Origin: Trichinella spiralis
Lineage: Eukaryota; Nematoda; Enoplea; Trichinellida; Trichinellidae
Assembly (NCBI GenBank): GCA_000181795.3
Contig: CM012955.1
Location: 8,755,894 to 8,819,893 of the forward strand
Reading direction: 5' to 3'
DNA: 64,000 nucleotides
The notes under the pieces were generated by a model that worked only from the letters and a program-made list of their open reading frames with translations, did not search any database and was not told the origin of the DNA. Below, in pieces: positions 61,731 through 64,000 of the stretch. How positions within the stretch are numbered: the stretch's first letter is position 1; every line of letters begins with the position of its first letter. Position numbers and translations under genes: made by a program.

Positions 61731-64000
61731 AAGTTCCAGCGGGAACTGTCCACCAGCTTTGGAATAATGGGGTTCTAAAGTTGGCTCATTGCCAATGTCC
61801 ATGCATAGCCAGCGTCCAAGTTTGTCCACAATATTTTCGAGAAATACGCAACAGAGAACCGTCTGGACAGGTCTGTTATAATTCAATGATTGCTTCCGAT
61901 GGATTGATCCTCTTAAAGCCCATTTTTGGAGCCTAAGGTTTTTCTTGAAAATAATGAAATTTCATGGGAAATAGACTGGGCTGTTTTAGCGAAAATCGAC
62001 GAAAGAACTTTTTCTAAATTTTGAGCTTTTTTGATTTCCAGACATTCAAAAGATTACCGATAATGATAAGCAACGTTCCATTAGAAACTAGCGAATAGCT
62101 GTGGAATAAATGGGCTCTAAACTTGTCTACTGCCTATCTGAATACATAGGGAATTTGCATATGGGTAACTCTCTTTCAACGGCACCAATGACTGCTAATT
62201 TCTGCGCATGAGACACTTTCGATATCAAATCGATTAGAATTCTACTAATTTATTCTTTTTTATGATCAATTGAATTGAATTTATGAAATTACTCCTGTTA
62301 AATAATCATTAATTGCTGCAAAACAAAGCGTGAGCGTTGCAAGTGTTTACTTTGCTGAAAAGTAAACATTTCATGAAATACAGTCCGTGTTATCAGCTTT
62401 CTGATTAATTAAGATCCTCATGGATACCACATGGGTGGCTATTTGTATTTATTTTGGCTAAGTAACAACGATACAATGACGATTTGTATAATTAGCATAA
62501 TATGTAGTCGACAAGAACTGAAATTCATTCCATATGCTATGTAATTAAATAAATAAACAATTCAAGCCAATCTATTGGGTTCATGCATGCTATTTGTTCG
62601 AACACTCAGAGGTATCCAGAAGTTTGTACGGAGAAATTTATTCCATGCTGCTCAAGAACTACGGAATAATCCGATATGAACTTATAATTATTGCAAGGAA
62701 TTTTCTGCCAATTATAGATATGTAGGTATTCAAACACCCGAAATCGATAACATTTTGAGAAATTCGATAAAGTTGCCGATTTGAGCATTTAAAATTTGTA
62801 GAAAAAAACAGGAATATTATACGAAAATAACATGTAGACATAATAATTTTCAATAATTTGAATCTCAGAATTGTCATAAGACAAAAATACGTAGCGAACA
62901 AAGGTTTTCAATTTTGAAAATCAGTGTTGCATAAATGAAAATCAGGAACAATTGTTGGCAAAATAAACTCCAATTTTCGGTTGAAAATATTCATATACGC
63001 GGAAAAATTAATAAAAGCATTCCAAACTAACACTGATTCAACGTTCCGTTTTATTCTTTTTTATATCGAATCCAATAAAATTCCATTTCAGTTTCACTTT
63101 TCTTGATATATCTCTACAAATACCCAATCAGCAGCCGTGGGTATAATTTCATAATAATTGGCGAACAATCATCTACCGGTATAAATCAATTGTCTTTCCT
63201 TTTGGAGAAAAAAATTTTTGGGTTTGTAGTGATTAATTCATTTTTTCTGATCAATTGAAATCATTTTCGCAACAATTTAAAATTTTTGACTTTTCAAAAA
63301 AGCAAGGCTATAGCCTTTGCTGTTTTTGCGATTTTCGAAAGTAGGCTTTTGTCACAAATTTCGCTTTTTTTGTTATATATTGCTAAATTGTAAAAAATTA
63401 ATAGTTTCTGGAAAGTTCCACGGCAAACAAACGCGTACGTGTAGAATAAATGGCCTCTGAAGTTGCCATGTGCCTATCTTAATACACAGGGAAGCGGCCC
63501 ATTTGAAAATCCGTTGAAACGGATCGACCGTGGTTGAATTTTAGTATAGGAAAGTTTATCAACATTATAATGAGGTATTCGTTGAAATTGCCAAGTTTTG
63601 TGCAATATTTCGTTGTTTTGGGCAAGTCGATTTTCCTTCATTTTCGGTCCATTTCGAATAAATTGAAAAAAGTTGTTTCAATACGGGCTAAGATGTGCAT
63701 AAAAACTTCCATTTGTTAATTTTATACTGAATTATCTCATTTAATCGACCAATAGAAAAGAGCTTTTCAAGCTGTGACTGCCAATATTTATTAACACCTG
63801 CGTGTCATATCGTATGCCGACTGTCCGTTTGATATTTTCGAAAAACAATCATATTATTGAATTCTATGCTGTTCATGATCCAAATTATTCATTGGGCATC
63901 TTTCTGATACCAAGCATGTCGCAGTTGATTGTATTTTTCGCCCAGTAGATCATAATGGAATTTCCGCTTATGCAATGGAGCTTTAATAATGGGGTGTTTT
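61731..64000. repeat. Diverged long direct repeats
   Basis: A motif of about 85 bases recurs in the same orientation at 61731-61815, 62070-62155 and 63411-63495, and its start again at 63978-64000. Each copy has GTTCCA, then (G/A)GAATAA(A)TGG with (T/C)TCTAAAGTTG-like sequence, then TGCC(A/T)AT and ATACATAGGGAA or a variant. Flanks are also similar (CTGTTTTAGCGAAAATCGACGAAAG and its counterpart, and TGATCAATTGAA near 62262 and 63250). Spacing of the first two is about 340 bases and of the next about 1340, roughly four times that. On the minus strand the first copy lies in an open frame (61886-61695, with LCMDIGNEPTLEPHY), and the third still reads LCIKIG; the second has stops. A decayed repeat family or a relic of repeated coding units. 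Confidence 0.5.

Larger units (their letters stand above)
58123..64000. other. Terminal AT-rich region, no confirmed gene
   Basis: No confident gene. A possible first exon at 58893-58926 (ATG, peptide MDAENWLQSK, then donor TTGTAAGAAG) can be joined in frame to 61438 onward (begins CSSIDNGSKKLSF, ends at a TAA near 61513), but this is speculative. From about 61.7 kb the DNA holds diverged repeats. Confidence 0.45.

Overview
The window is nuclear DNA from a nematode. It is AT-rich, genes are split into many short exons by mostly 45-150 bp GT-AG introns, and six genes encode cuticle collagens with the nematode-specific N-terminal membrane segment, a dibasic processing site and cysteine-flanked Gly-X-Y blocks. 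The collagen genes have 8-12 exons each, far more than is usual in Caenorhabditis. Together with the long intergenic stretches this suggests a lineage distant from Caenorhabditis, perhaps Enoplea/Dorylaimia. That placement is inference; no species-level marker was seen.

Layout. 1-7033 is mostly AT-rich and holds one candidate minus-strand first coding exon (5008-5100) next to a GC-richer, promoter-like block. From 7034 to 29971 there is a collagen district: collagen A (minus, 7034-8449), an unidentified 60-residue minus ORF (10397-10579), collagen B (plus, 10665-12411), a single-exon FoxF-type forkhead gene (14543-15412), an FIBP homologue in ten exons (17151-18816), collagens C and D (minus, 18938-20418 and 21862-23247), then collagens E and F (26403-27916 plus, 28180-29971 minus), a tail-to-tail paralogous pair. 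From 31782 onward there are widely spaced conserved single-copy genes, all on the plus strand: a GALK2-type GHMP kinase (31782-34261), a Gemin2 homologue (37588-38378), an SLC10/bile-acid-transporter-family protein (44366-46316), and a CBF-beta homologue (50011-50687, most likely with a last exon at 58006-58122 after a 7.3 kb intron). A tRNA-derived SINE or Pol III RNA gene lies at about 35815-36240. Diverged long repeats occupy about 61.7-64 kb.

How the genes fit together. The six collagens are probably secreted by the hypodermis and assembled into cuticle: each has a type II membrane anchor or signal, an R-x-x-R site for subtilisin-like processing, cysteines for interchain disulfides, and an interrupted triple helix. 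The other genes are general cell machinery: mesodermal transcription control (FoxF), amino-sugar or galactose phosphorylation (GALK2), snRNP assembly (Gemin2), membrane transport (SLC10) and RUNX partnering (CBF-beta). No operon, CRISPR array, intact DNA transposon or viral gene was recognised.

All gene models were built by hand from splice signals, reading-frame continuity and remembered family motifs. Exon phases were checked to sum to whole codons, but no alignment or transcript evidence was available.
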